Shown: piece by piece, positions 9,628 through 20,992 of the stretch
Layout of the letters: the number at the start of each line of letters is the position of its first letter
How positions within the stretch are numbered: position 1 is the first letter of the stretch
NCBI GenBank assembly: GCA_947579605.1
Contig: OX388328.1
Span: forward strand, 15,665,684-15,729,683
DNA from: Athripsodes cinereus
Lineage: Eukaryota > Arthropoda > Insecta > Trichoptera > Leptoceridae
Length of the DNA: 64,000 bases
Reading direction: 5' to 3'
Translations under genes and position numbers: made by a program
The notes under the pieces: model-generated
What the model saw: only the letters and a program-made list of their open reading frames with translations
Database searches by the model: none
What the model was told of the DNA's origin: nothing

Positions 9628-12600
9628 TTAGTATATGTACGAGTTGATGATTGGTGTATGCGCATACGCGGGAGGGGGCAGCATGTGATGATGGTGATGA
9701 TGCGGAGGTGCAGCGGCAGTGGCAGTATGGTGGTAGGGGGGCTGCGGAGGGGGGGCCATCATCACGTAGGAGGGATAAGTTGCATATCCGGGACAGGTAG
9801 TGTAGAGGCCAGTCGCTGAAATACACAACAACAACTTAAGTCAAATTATAATAATCAATACAAAACATTTTATAACTCTCCCACACTTTTCTTTAAGTTT
9901 TCCAGTGTACTGTAATACATATTGCATAATAGTGGTGAGGTATACTGCCACCCATTCCTACATATTTTATTATTGTCACAGAGAAGACAACTTGAATCAA
10001 TGAATGAATAATTATTAGAGATGAGCCAACTATGAATTTAACCTTCTTCCTGTTAAATTAGATATAACTGACTTACGGTGTATTAGAATTAAGCCGACAA
10101 TACTCATCTTACAAATATCTTCTTTCAAATAAATATACTTTTTTGTCATTGAAATTAAGATTCCAAAAAAACTAGTTTGTATTAAATGTTTCTAGATTAA
10201 TAGATCTTATATTATCATAGTGAGAGTGGAGAATTGGTAAATGTTATCCAAGGATATCAACATTGATCACTAAAGCCAGCCTAGAGACAATTCGTAAGCA
10301 TTGTAACACCTTTCTCACTTGTTTTGCTTAGATTTTAAACAATACTGCATACATTTGAGATATGTAAATATAAATAAAGTGTTATCTTTACCATCATAAG
10401 CGGGTAGCGACTGTGGATAAGCCACAGCGGGTATGACATACTGCGGTATCATACCTCCCTGCGGGGCGTACAGAGAGGCGGAGGGCACAGAGGGCGGGCG
10501 CTGCTGTGTCTGCTGTAGTACCGTTGCTGTGGCAGGGGGTGGGGGGGCAGGGGGTGCATACCTCACACAGCCCCCCGCCAGCATCTTGCCCATCTGTGGG
10601 GTGCCCATGTTGGAGGGGGGCATATGGGGAGATTCGGGGGTAACAGAGTGACTGTCATGGGGTGATGCAGACTGCGTAGGGGGCGCCGGAGGATACTTGC
10701 CCATGGGACCCTGAAACATAATACAATTATTAGCATAACATGACATGCATAGACAATTCACGCAGATCAAGCTAGTCCCAAAATAAGAAATGAATTTTGT
10801 ATTATGGGTACTAACGCGACGATACACACCTTTTTGCTGGGAGTTTCGGGTGATGGATACGATATACGGCGCCCTTGAGGTCATGTTATGAGTAAACGGC
10901 GCTTTACAAATTATCCATATATATATATATATATTTTCGACGAATCCAATCTGCATGTTTTGGTGACAAGCCGTGTCTCGTCCCGTATGCAAAGGCAAGA
11001 GCCAAGTCTCTGCCAGACTGTACGCAGTGAAATGGAGTAAAACAGTCATCTCATATTATCTCCTGCGTAAAATTACATGATCTTTCATTAATGAAATGCA
11101 TGTTGCACATGCATTTCGAATGAAAATTAGATCATAGTCTTTCATATATATATATATGATTGTATATTCTTTACGGATACGTCGCGTCGAAGTTTTTGTT
11201 CGCGAGCTTTCGGAATCATTGGAGATTCCATCATCAGGCAATGAGTGTACGTCTTCACCCATCGAGGAGTTGGCGCTTACAGTAAGATCCCATAATAGAA
11301 TTTTGGCATATGTATCAATACATTACAAACTATTTTTGACAATTTTTTGGAATTTTTAAAATTGCCACTTTTTGAAAAATTTAATTTTTAAAATTTAATT
11401 CTAAAATTTAAATTTTTTTTCAAACCGTGACCCCTATCCTGTGGCACATCAGATTAAAGCCCCATTCAACAGCTTTAAAACGAGACCTCTCCCAGGTTTA
11501 TATCATCACTGGTTGCCAGTCTATAGGCATCCAAAGGTGCCAAGACATGAAATTTTTTCATAAAAATTGAAAACTTTAAAAATTAATAACTTCAAAAATA
11601 ATTGTGCTACATAGCTGCATAAAAAAAATCATGAAAATCTGAGACATCAAGTCTGAAAATCTCCCAAAATTGTGTTGAATTGACACGGAATGACCCTGCA
11701 CTAAACACATATACATGTAACACTCAGACCCAGGACAATTTGAAAAAGGTCATTCTTCATTTTGCCCTGGCAATGTGGGATATGAGTGGTATACAGATAG
11801 GGGTGCCCTTGTGATGTATGAATGGTGTTGTGTTTGTTATGTATTAGGTACATTACCTGTGTGATGGGTATGTAGGATGTGAGTGGTATACAGATAGGGG
11901 TGCCCTTGTGGTGGTAGTAATGTGCGGCGGGCTGATGGTGCTGGACAGACTCCAGCTGTTCCATGGGAAAGTGTCCCGGGGCGGAGAGTGGCATGCCGGG
12001 CTGCGTAGGGGGGAGGGGAGGAGGGGGAGGCTGCTTTCTCACTGCTTGCGCTATCCTCAGACGTCCCATAGGGGAGTGCATCACACCACCGTGCTGAAAC
12101 ACATAAACAACTTACTTACATACATCATACTTGTGGGAGAGATGACATAATGGTCCAGATAGACAGATTCAGAGAGAGAAAAAGTAGCAAAAATTTATAT
12201 TTTGTTTTAGAAAAATCAACAAAACTGTAAAACAACAAGACTAAGGCAATAAACATACAAGTTGCCCTCTCTGCAGCATCCAGAATGGGAGTCATACACC
12301 TCTTTACTGTGATGATGTGTTGTAAGTATTATATAAACATATAATATAATAATATGTAGGTAGGTATAGTTACGAACCTGTTTGACAATGTTCTTAGCAT
12401 CTTTAGGATTGGCAAATGTCACAAATCCATAACATTTAGATACACCAGCTCTGTCATAGATAATCTTAGCTGCGGTTATATGACAAAAACTAGAAAAGAA
12501 ACGCCACAAATCTTCATCTGCTGTCTTCGCTGAAAAGCCACCGACAAAAATCCTGTTCGGGATCACCGTACCATACTTAGGAGCGTTATATAAACCATTA

Positions 12601-12875
12601 GAATCGTCACAGTCTGGTTTCTCATCTGTTACACTTCCATTAACAGGTTTTATTTCGGCTGTTGTAGACGTAACTTTATTTTCATCCATTTTGACTTCTT
12701 TTGTTTCATTTTGAGTTGTCATTATTGTTGCTGTTGTTTTGTTATTGTTTGTTTTTGTTTCGTTTGTCACTATTCCATTTGCCAATTTATTGTTGCTTAT
12801 ATATTTTTTGTCCTCAATCATCTTTGAACTGTTTGGCGTTTCACATTTTGTAAAATGTTTTTCTTTTGCCAACAT
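9628..12875 (-). CDS. bol: boule-like (DAZ family) RNA-binding protein, four coding exons
   Basis: Boule/DAZ proteins bind target mRNAs and promote translation during germ-cell meiosis; that role is family knowledge. Exons, 5' to 3' on the minus strand, are 12875-12378, 12093-11857, 10710-10392 and 9815-9628. Introns have acceptors ending TTTCAG and GT donors (GTTCGT, GTAATG, GTAAAG). Phases agree, giving 1242 nt, 413 aa plus TAA. After a low-complexity Asn/Thr/Lys leader the RRM starts near residue 108, with RNP2 IFVGGF, KIIYDRAGVSK and RNP1 CYGFVTF; its last strand (RLRIAQAVRKQ) lies in exon 2. The C-terminal half is rich in Pro, Gln, Tyr and His, with a HHHHHH run, as in insect Boule. An in-frame TAA 12 nt upstream of the ATG supports this start. 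Untranslated exons are not determined. The gene assignment is secure by motif, the exact 3' exons less so. Confidence 0.85.
9900..10010. repeat. Decayed FamA-like copy in boule intron 3
   Basis: GCCACCCATTCCTACAT and a following GTCACAGAGAAGACAACTTG, with an AATGAATGAATA tail, resemble the FamA core and end. Confidence 0.4.
10215..10335 (+). repeat. Repeat shared with 29500-29640 and 23755-23850
   Basis: TGATCACTAAAGCCAGCCTAG, then CAATTCGTAAGCATTG and ACACCTTTCTCACTT recur at 29550-29610, and in diverged form at 23780-23835. The family is unknown and this copy lies in boule intron 3. Confidence 0.55.
10730..10830 (-). repeat. SINE2, 3' half (split copy)
   Basis: It matches the tRNA-distal half of SINE2 (full copy at 47901-48142), with TAGACAATTCACGCAGATC and GTATTATGGGTACTAACGCG. 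It stops at ACACACC, and the remaining part appears at 11697-11775, so about 870 bp separate the halves. Confidence 0.7.
11188..11237 (-). ncRNA. Hammerhead-like core in boule intron 2
   Basis: On the minus strand the order is CTGATGA, T, GGAATC, a 6-nt loop, GATTCC, then GAAA. The six-base stem between CTGATGA and GAAA is perfect. Hammerhead ribozymes have CUGAUGA, stem II and GAAA in this order; Penelope-like elements are known to carry such motifs. The extra T before the stem and the lack of a clear cleavage site make activity doubtful. It may be a relic of a transposon end. Confidence 0.35.
11697..11775 (-). repeat. SINE2, middle part (split copy)
   Basis: TGCACTAAACACATATACAT and CCCAGGACAATTTGAAAAAG match the middle of SINE2. 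The tRNA-like head is cut off at GCCCTGGC, where boule intronic sequence resumes. Confidence 0.7.
11781..11911. repeat. Direct duplication at the exon 2 / intron 2 boundary of boule
   Basis: GAGTGGTATACAGATAGGGG followed by TGCCCTTGTG occurs at about 11782-11813 and again at 11880-11911. The second copy codes for the end of exon 2 (HKGTPICIPL on the minus strand). The first lies beyond the splice donor in the intron. It is an exon-edge duplication about 98 bp apart. Confidence 0.8.
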
Positions 12876-14980
12876 AATTATTATTTACCTTAGTGATATG
12901 GTTTTACTTAAAAATATTTATATTTAATAATAAATTGGATAAACGTATCTTTAATATTTAGAAAATAGAATAAAACTTTCTTCAACTGTTTATTTTTCCT
13001 AAATTATTGATAATCTTTTTTATTTCGTCGTTGTCGTCCTTTTTCTTAATATTCTTCAATTGCTTTTCATTTATTCTAAATTATTATTATTGATACTCAT
13101 TTGTTTTCGTCTGGCTTCATTTATTTTCTTACTGTTATAATAATATTAATACATATTCTTAATAATATTATCTATTGTAGATATTCATTTGTTTTTTTTT
13201 CGTTTCTTTTGTTTTTTATTTTCCTCTTACCACATTTTTTGATATAGATGTATAAATATATTTATAATAATCAGAAAAGAATGCAATTTAAAAATATCAA
13301 CATATTTGTATATATATTTCCAAAATATATATCATTTACTAATTTGTTTATATTTATATATATTCTAGTATTCCAAATGAGTGGTAATAATAACGTTAGT
13401 TTTTCTTCATTTTAATTTATGTCATCACTGGAATTTTTATTTCTTGACGTATTTTCTTTTGTGCCCGTAACTCAAATGATCTGCTTCTTTTTTTTTTTAA
13501 CAAATAACAACTTTTAACTTGCGTAACATGAATCAACAATAAATAACAACAATGATTTACAATTACAAACGTAGGTATAATGTTTGCTGTGTCAGTCTCG
13601 ATTCTGTCTAACAAATGATTTCTAATATATATATGAATATATTATGTTTTTATTAATTTGACGAAATATATATATACTCACATAGTAACAGGCAAATTAT
13701 TGTCTAAACGTTGTAATTAGTAGATATTCTTTTGTTTTAATATATCATTATTACATATATATATTACAACATTATCTTTGGTTTCATCTTATTACAGAAA
13801 CATTTGTTTTTAAGATGTACGTATATATATATATATATATATATATATACTTTATTCTACACTTTTTCTTTAATTATATATATATTTATTTAATATGCAT
13901 GTATCTGGCAAATTTTCAAATATATATCTTTAATTTTCGATTCTATCATCGATTCACGTTTGTATATATTTAAGTGCGTTTTTATTTCTTCACATTTTAT
14001 GTAACCGCTTGGAAATATATATATATTATTAATATATTTCTTTGTGTAGTTGATAAAGTTTAATATGCGTTAAAATTGTTACTTAGAGAAAGTTATAATG
14101 TGCGTGTGTGAGTTATATAGAACGTCAGTAGAGAAATGCGGGATTCAAGTCTAGCGTAAGTTCATCACATCCTGGTCATGTACAGTTTTATGTTAGAATA
14201 ATGGAGAACTGCATCAAATTAATCTGAAATAAAGAAAATAAAACACTTGAGTATTTTTATTAGCACTGAGAAAATGACCTGCACCTTGACAGACTTATGT
14301 TATGAAAGGAAAGTACCTACACAATGTTGAGAAACATAATTTTTGAGTGTGGCCGTCATACAATAATAAATTGAATTATAACTATTGACAATTATTGCTG
14401 TAATCTTTTTTGAAATGTGAACTCATGTTGTATTGTTTTGACAGGAATTTCACAAGACTTTTTATATTATGTATGTCAGACTCAAAATATAATGCGTTCT
14501 AAATATGGGTGAATATATAATATAATCTAATATATAAGAAAGAGAATAAGGAGAACTATGTTCGTATGAACTATATTTTATATATAATACATTTTATATT
14601 TCTTAGTTTCCCTCCTTATGAAGTTATTTCAGTCGACATTAAGTAAAAAAAATATATATTTTAAGACAAATGAAAGAGAAACTGTTTTTAATCCACGAAA
14701 CACTTTGTAACAAACACATTTCAAGAGAAGTTTTCATTTGCACATCGCATTAAATTCATTATTTTTATTAAGAAAATCACGAATGTCAAAAGGTTCAATT
14801 ATTTAAGCACTGTCAAATTATATTTCACGAAAGATTAACTTAAAAGTGGTGTTTTATAACATTTTATTGTTTATTTATTAAATTGTACAAATAAATAAAC
14901 AATAGGTTCTTTGTTTTTGATAATGTTGTGTTTTGCAGACCCGAGGGAGGTTTTCTGTCTTCGTTATGGATAAGGGAGTG
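12876..14980. other. AT-rich 5' flank of boule; microsatellites
   Basis: No coding region is supported. The stretch is strongly AT-rich, with TA repeats at about 13828-13850 and shorter ones at 13320, 13670, 13755, 13880 and 14015. The promoter and any 5' untranslated exon of boule may lie here, but I can point to no specific element. Confidence 0.5.
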
Positions 14981-15471
14981 TGAGAGATGGTGAGTTTCAT
15001 GAGCTAAATGAGACAATTGCGATCAACAATTACGCCAACAGAAACATTCACATATTTATCATCGCTTCTGAAAGATTATCTGACATAATATAGATTAATT
15101 ATTTGATGTAAATAATATAAAAATTATTGAGAATATAATCACAAACCTACCTCCCTCACGCTACACCACTACACACACACGCACATGAATACAAACATTT
15201 GTAGCAGCATCATATACATACACAACACATCACACTAACACACTCATATGTCATCTTTACTTTGATGTGTTGTCAGATGTCAAAAAATATTTGCTATTTT
15301 TTTAAATCGTTATTCTGTACCGCAAAAACAGGGTACGCGGAGAGGACGGAAAATCACACAATCCCATATATTTCTAAATCACATTATTTTTATTTTCATA
15401 TTGCCGTCAATCTCAAACGACATTTTAATATAATTAACGCAAATAAATTGATTTATTTTCATTACAGCTTC

Positions 15472-16010
15472 GAGATTTCGCGGAGCACCCGGCAAAGAAT
15501 TGTACTTCCAATCTTTTCCGTAAGTTTTCTAACAAGTTATGAAGTAATATTATGCAAGCGAAACATGAACGTGGTTGAAAAAGGAAGAAAGTTGAATAAA
15601 AATGCAATGAAGATGCGATCGCTGAGAAGAATTATTAGTAAAAAGTTGCGTGACAGCGTGAAGAACGAGGACATTAGAAGAATATAAGCGGATGCAAGAG
15701 GAGTGTTGTGTATAGAATGCGTGTAAATAAGTTACAATGGTTTAGATATCTGGAACGAATGTAGGTATATAAGGAAAGAATGACAAAGAAAACATACCCA
15801 TCTTAAAGAGGGAGTGTGATGAAGCGCAGGCGTCCGAGAACCGTGTGAATCAAATTCTCAAAGACGGTCGAGTGTTAATTATGAAAAATCGTATGAGAAA
15901 TTGTATGAATATAGAAGTGAAAGAAATACATATGTAGGAATAGATCTATTTATGGCAAATTGTTCTCTCTGCTTACTCCACTTGAGATACGGCGAGAGGA
16001 TATAATAATA
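15472..16010 (+). pseudogene. FamB LINE ORF2 C-terminal fragment (longest copy)
   Basis: The frame to 15687 ends with NAMKMRSLRRIISKKLRD, then SVKNEDIRRI and a stop. This resembles the post-polymerase region of insect LINEs (NAMEMRCLRR...RNEDIR). It continues in shifted frames with a W.GH.ER-like segment, GRPR-like SAGVREP and the FamB end near 15960-16000. Multiple frameshifts and stops make it non-functional. It is the FamB copy extending furthest 5'. Confidence 0.6.
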
Positions 16011-16484
16011 GAGATAGACCACTACGTTATAAGAGAAAGACAAATATTTAAGTAATTCTGAAAATGTAATTATTTTATATGACAGAGAAGTTGTTTATTA
16101 TAATGTTATGTATATGTACACTGTACAGTACTATGATGTGTAGTTTGTCCACTATGTGAGATATGTATGCATGTTATGATTTTGTTAAAGATCCACAAAA
16201 ACCTTTCTATAGCCTTGGTTTTCTTCGTCAAAAGTTGGTGTAGTTTTACTAGTATGGCAATACTGCGGTGATCAGAAAATTATAATGTGCGGGGAGAGAA
16301 GAAGAGAGTGCACCCAGGGAATCTTCTAAAGTAGGTCAAGTTGGCCACTGGTGCTGCCATAGCGAACAAGGAATGGACACATATTAGATATTTTTAATAC
16401 AATGTTTTTTAATATTGAATTGGAAGGAAAATGAGTCGATGGAGTTTCAAATTTCTGCATTGAAATGTATCTAGAATAGGTCAT

Positions 16485-16597
16485 CCACTCCTTTATTGTA
16501 AATTTTTGAGTGTCCTGAAAAAGGCAGGTAATAGTAAAACATAAGATATTTAACATCTTCAACTCAGCAATGAGGTAAACATGCGAACCTTCTAGAG
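16485..16597 (+). repeat. FamA dispersed repeat, 5' piece
   Basis: TTGAGTGTCCTGAAAAAGGC and AACTCAGCAATGAGG match the start of FamA. It ends where a hAT element (16598-16794) begins. Confidence 0.5.
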
Positions 16598-16794
16598 CAG
16601 TGGTTCCCAAAGTTGACTGAGCTCCGACCCATCTAACAAAAAATTCCAATCTTAGGACCCACCTTCTAGCTGTCTTAGAGAAAATAGGTCATAAATATTG
16701 GTAATGCTCAGATTCTCTAGTAGAGAGTCATGGAACTACTTAATGCTCAGGGCCCACTCAATATTCGCTCATACCCATAGTTTGGGAAACACTG
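16598..16794. mobile_element. hAT-type miniature element
   Basis: The ends are CAGTGGTTCCCAAAGTTG and the inverse of CAGTGTTTCCCAAACTATG. Flanking 8-bp repeats are TTCTAGAG (16590-16597) and TTCTAGAA (16795-16802), a 7/8 match. CAGTG termini and an 8-bp duplication place it in hAT. It is a 197-bp non-coding element, related at the ends to 42401-42768. Confidence 0.88.
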
Positions 16795-17489
16795 TTCTAG
16801 AACATTCTAATTTTCATTGACGCAGAGAATGATTTTAGTTCGTCCACTATCTACCCCCCCCTCTCAGTGGGGAATGTTGTGGTTGTACGAATGAATGAGT
16901 TCTAAACGACTTTTTTCTTATTTAGTGCTGTATTTTTTTTATTTACCAAGCAAACTTATAATTATTTTACAAACTTTATGGATAAAAATGAAACTGATGA
17001 CGTTTGTGGATAAAATGGAATTTTTGAATCTCATTTTGTGTTAAATGTTAACAGAATAATAAATGTAAATAAATAAAAAAAACAGTATTTTTTCACATTT
17101 GCGTAATTAAAATTCAAAGTAGAATTTGGCGAAACAGAATATGACACTGGTAACATTATTGAATAATAGATTTGCGTGTGTAATTGTGTGGTTCTCCCGC
17201 CAGACGGCGCCGTGCGCCTCCATGTGACTATGTTATTATTATTACCGGGAACTTACACGGCTCTCACATAGATGGCACTGCACCGCGGCAACATTCAAAT
17301 TACAAGTCGATATGTTTGAACTAATAAATCATTTGAATCAAATCTCGTTTATTAGTAAAATTACATTGACAAAGTAGAGTAGGCAGAGAGACTAGATCAC
17401 CAATTTAACCAATTTAGTCCATAACTTTACACACTTCCTTCACTTTATATAAGATATTAATATAATATAGATTACATAGGTATGTACCT

Positions 17490-17660
17490 ACTTTTAATCG
17501 ACACTACTGTCCTTGAGAATTTGATTCACAATTTATTATCTAAGTCACGTGAATCTCTATGTACTTTATTTGACGTCTTTTTTCTGTCAGATAAACTTTA
17601 TTCGTCATCCATTCACTCTACACGTCATCTCCTCTCTCACACATTCACTATCATCATCTC
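17490..17660 (-). repeat. Decayed FamB LINE tail
   Basis: CTGTCCTTGAGAATTTGATTCA is the inverse of the FamB signature CAAATTCTCAAGGACGG. Beyond it only short matches remain. Confidence 0.45.
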
Positions 17661-17810
17661 CTAATAAATAAATAACACAATTCCATCCTCCGATGTTTTA
17701 GCAAACATAGTCTCAACAATTATTTCACAAGATCAAATAATTTCATAGTATATATAAATAAATAAATGAATAGGTAATAAGATTACAGAGAAAAAAAAAA
17801 CAGTAAGAAT

Positions 17811-17972
17811 TTAATAATTTATAAATAATCAAAACACTGTTATATTTTCGCGATATTTATTTAAACTCTAACGTTTTCGCCCACTTTCGCCCATCGAAGT
17901 TAGTGAAAACGTTAGAGTTTAAATAAATATAGTGAAAATATAACAGTGTTTTAATTATTTATAAATTATTAA
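17811..17972. repeat. Hairpin element, about 68-bp arms
   Basis: The arms 17811-17878 and 17905-17972 are inverse copies with few mismatches. They meet at a roughly 26-bp loop, at the motif GAAAACGTTAGAG, and contain ACAGTGTTTT. The same order (GAAAACGTT, AT spacer, ACAGTGTTTT) occurs in the hairpins at 24595-24732 and 56247-56620 and in the half copy at 42345-42400. Confidence 0.8.
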
Positions 17973-18144
17973 ATATGAATTTTCACAGTGTGAACACAAA
18001 CACCCTTCAACAACAATAAGAATTCATTCCCCCTCTAAGCGAAAAGTCATCGGCGGAGAATATAGGTCTCCCCTTCTTCTGTAAAAGTTTTAGAGCATCC
18101 GACAATGGTATTTGTAAAACATCCCACATACCTATAGGATATCT

Positions 18145-18535
18145 AAGACAATTTTTTTACGCGGCGGCAGAATTGCCATCCACACTTCTCAGCATTATAC
18201 AACCAGATAAGTCTCCATATGATCAGTCATGGTCACACAAAAACTTAACAGTCTAATGCCGGGAAAAATTCACCTATCCAGATATACAGGATATCAAAGG
18301 ATTAGGCTCAAAACGCGGGATCAAAATACCAGCATTGTGCCTGAAATATCTGTGTTCAAAAACTTTTTTACAATATTACAAGGGTTTATTATAATAGATT
18401 TATGAATTTTAATAGGTATACAAATTAACCGGTAAATCTAATTTTTGTAAATTATTTATTAAATATTTCGGAGTTACCCCTGTAGCTGACATGACTCAAG
18501 GTATTTTATAAACGGACCTAGAATGTCAAATATTT
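18145..18535 (+). repeat. Dispersed repeat DR1, copy 2 (empty site)
   Basis: It is similar to 490-960 across its length but lacks the 142-bp hAT insertion. At 18300-18310 the single GATTAGGCTC marks the unoccupied target. Confidence 0.75.
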
Positions 18536-18616
18536 TTTATTTCTCCTGCTAGTTCTGTATAGGTATTTACGTACGTATTTTTTCTGCGACGGTTGTTTGT
18601 ATATTATATTATTGAA

Positions 18617-18826
18617 GATGATGATGTTAATAATTATTATTAACATCATCACTTGAGTAGTGATGTGGTAGTTACCTACCTAATATACAGTAGGTAGCTA
18701 CCACATCACTACTGAATGTCTTAACTTGTATTGACACGGAGCTTGTATCTGTAGTCTGTACGCGACTCACTTGGCGCTCTCTACGTTGTTTTTGTGCGTT
18801 GAGAGCGCCAAGTTAGTCGCGTACCT
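18617..18826. repeat. Cluster of three consecutive hairpins
   Basis: Hairpin 1 has arms 18620-18632 and 18638-18650 (GATGATGTTAATA). Hairpin 2 has arms 18656-18680 and 18693-18713 (AGTAGTGATGTGGTAG). Hairpin 3 has 24-bp arms, 18758-18781 and 18801-18824, with one mismatch (GTACGCGACTCACTTGGCGC). No coding region is present. They might be nested miniature elements or structured RNA. Confidence 0.75.
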
Positions 18827-18944
18827 AAAAGCTAAGCTATACAAGAGCTGGCATGTTCATTACACTTACACTCAGTCAGTTAGTCGGCAGACTACCCCGC
18901 GTGTGACATACATAGGTAATATTTAATTACTTAATAAGGCTTTA

Positions 18945-19290
18945 CGCTGCGTGATAGAGTGAAGAATGAGAGGATGCTAGAAGAGTGTTGTGGACAGACG
19001 GCACGTGAATAAACTACGGTGATTTGGGCATGTTGAACGAATGAACGAAGTAAGAGTGACAAAGAGGATGTAATTGTCTGAAAGAAAGGGTGTGAGGAAA
19101 CGCGGGCGTCCGAGAACCACGTGGATCAAATTCTCAAGGACGGCCGCGTGTTGACTAAGAGGAACCGACGTGCGTGTATGAATGTGGAGGAAGCGAAGGA
19201 AGTGTGTAAAGATAGATCTGTGTGGCGTTCCGTTCTCTCTGCCTACCCCACTTGGGACACGGCGTGAGGGTATAGTAGTAGTATAGTAGC
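18945..19290 (+). pseudogene. FamB LINE 3' end
   Basis: Across several broken frames the order is RNEDIR-like, WFGHVERMNE-like, GRPRTTWI-like, ACMNVEEAKEVCKDR-like and W.SV.SAYPTWDTA-like. The DNA signatures are CAAATTCTCAAGGACGGCCG and CCCACTTGGGACACGGCGTG. This is the extreme C-terminus of a LINE ORF2. Copies at 24025-24235, 36108-36300, 36365-36680, 38335-38515 and 61860-62080 share the same end, and none is intact. Confidence 0.65.
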
Positions 19291-19616
19291 CTGTTCCCTC
19301 CTCCCTGTGACAATACAAGTGGGTATAGGTGCCTACATAATAATATAGTACCTACTGAGCGAGTGTCTCACACGTCCGCCGCCAATATTCAGGAATATTC
19401 TATGGAAGAAAATATTATTATCTCTTTGTCAAAGGGAAACTACGCCATGTCCGTATTTAGTAGAATTATTATTACTGTCATAACTATGAACATATTATTA
19501 TAATAGTGTCGCAGTATAATTATGTAGGTACTTATGTACTCGTAGTCCCCAGTGTAGGTACTTTTTGTACTTTCTGATGTTATATTATCATATAGGCCTC
19601 AATACTAAAATACCTA

Positions 19617-20185
19617 ATATCGTTGCCGTGGATGTGAAGTGATGTAACCCACAAGACAGACATTCCGAGAAAAAGGGTGATGAATTTATGCTGTCGCATC
19701 CGCCAATACTAATCTGACTATAACTAAGTTATTTTTGCATAGATTTTGCTAAAATTTTACACAATATTCCTGATCACATATTCCACTAATATAAATAACA
19801 AAATATTAAAGAATTTTTATATTTTAGAAGTAAACACGAATTTATCATTTGGGTTATTTCACCACTGTAGCTGAGAAAGATCCACCTGTAGGAAAGTTGT
19901 TGGAAAGTTACGCGCTACGCGGCTTGGATCTTTTCACTTCTATAATTTAATTGAACTATTTATTCCTATCTGCGTTTGTGAAATGCTCTAACACACACTT
20001 GAAATGATGTAAAAACACTTAACATCTCTTCACAATCTTCCAAAAATGCCCTTTAGGAATATCAAATCACTTATTTCTCTTCACCACTATGTTCTCCGTG
20101 GTTTTCTGAACAAAACTGCATAGGTACTTAACTCATTTTTCATAAAAGTATGGCTTGGATCACTTCACCTCCACGGCAACGATAT
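19617..20185. mobile_element. Miniature inverted-repeat element, 569 bp
   Basis: The ends are ATATCGTTGCCGTGG then TGTGAAGTGAT, and the inverse of ATATCGTTGCCGTGG then AGGTGAAGTGAT. A second inner GGCTTGGATC..TTCAC motif lies at about 19920. There is no coding capacity, no clear target duplication, and the superfamily is unassigned. Confidence 0.75.
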
Positions 20186-20454
20186 GTAACTAGACATCTC
20201 AACATCAATAGTTTTCTGTTAATATATTGTTTTTAATATTCAAAATTTTGTTTTAGTTTCTTGTTATTTGAAGACATTGATATTGTATTTGTGAGTGTTT
20301 GTATATATTTTGACTTAACATATAAATTAATATACTTAATATTACTTTTACCAACTGACATCTCAATATTTTTGTTATTTTAATTATTAATATATTTTTT
20401 ACTTGTTAATTTGATTATTATTTTGAATTTGCTTGTTGTTGTTATATTTATTTT

Positions 20455-20525
20455 TGTGTTGTTAACATGTAAAAGGCGAAAGCCGTGAATGTGCTTAAAT
20501 AATAATAAATAAATAAAATAATGTA
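20455..20525 (+). repeat. LINE/SINE 3' end (tail-E)
   Basis: ACATGTAAAAGGCGAAAGCC, then GTGAATGTGCTTAAATAAT and (AAAT)n. Inverse or diverged copies are at 42835-42895, 52850-52925 and 59998-60050. The GGC..A..GCC core can form a small stem. Confidence 0.5.
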
Positions 20526-20992
20526 TAAATCATGACATTACTGCACTCAGAAGGATAAATAAATAAATTAATAATAAATAAGATGTTATATAAATATATA
20601 TTATTATTGTAACACTCTTAATTCAAAATTACTATTTATTTTATTCTACACTGTATATTGGTAACAATAATACAAATCAAAGCAAAGTTTTGTTAAAATT
20701 ATCAGTTACACAGTGTATTAAATGTAGTAAGGTACACAATGAATAGTAATTCATAAGTTTTCATTTATAGGTATAATTTGAATTATTTATTTTAAAATTT
20801 GACGTTGTGGATCCGGACTCTTTCCATCCGTGACTACAAAAATAATGTAATTTGATGTTTTGTTTTACTTTGATTGTTCTTTCAATGATTGTGTTTGAAA
20901 TTGTAATGGATTTTGTGAATGTATGTATGACGAGTACAAGTGCCTGCATAACAGGGGCCTAGGGACAATTGGAAAACTATAACTATAACCAT

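Noticed and set aside
9586..9819. Open plus-strand frame opposite boule exon 4
   Set aside because: It is an antisense shadow of the His/Pro-rich exon.
10433..10651. Open plus-strand frame with Gly/Cys-rich translation
   Set aside because: It is the antisense of boule exon 3, which has spliced in-phase Pro/Gln-rich coding.
12739..12927. Plus-strand hydrophobic frame
   Set aside because: It is the antisense of the Asn/Lys-rich boule leader; the hydrophobicity is a codon-complement effect.
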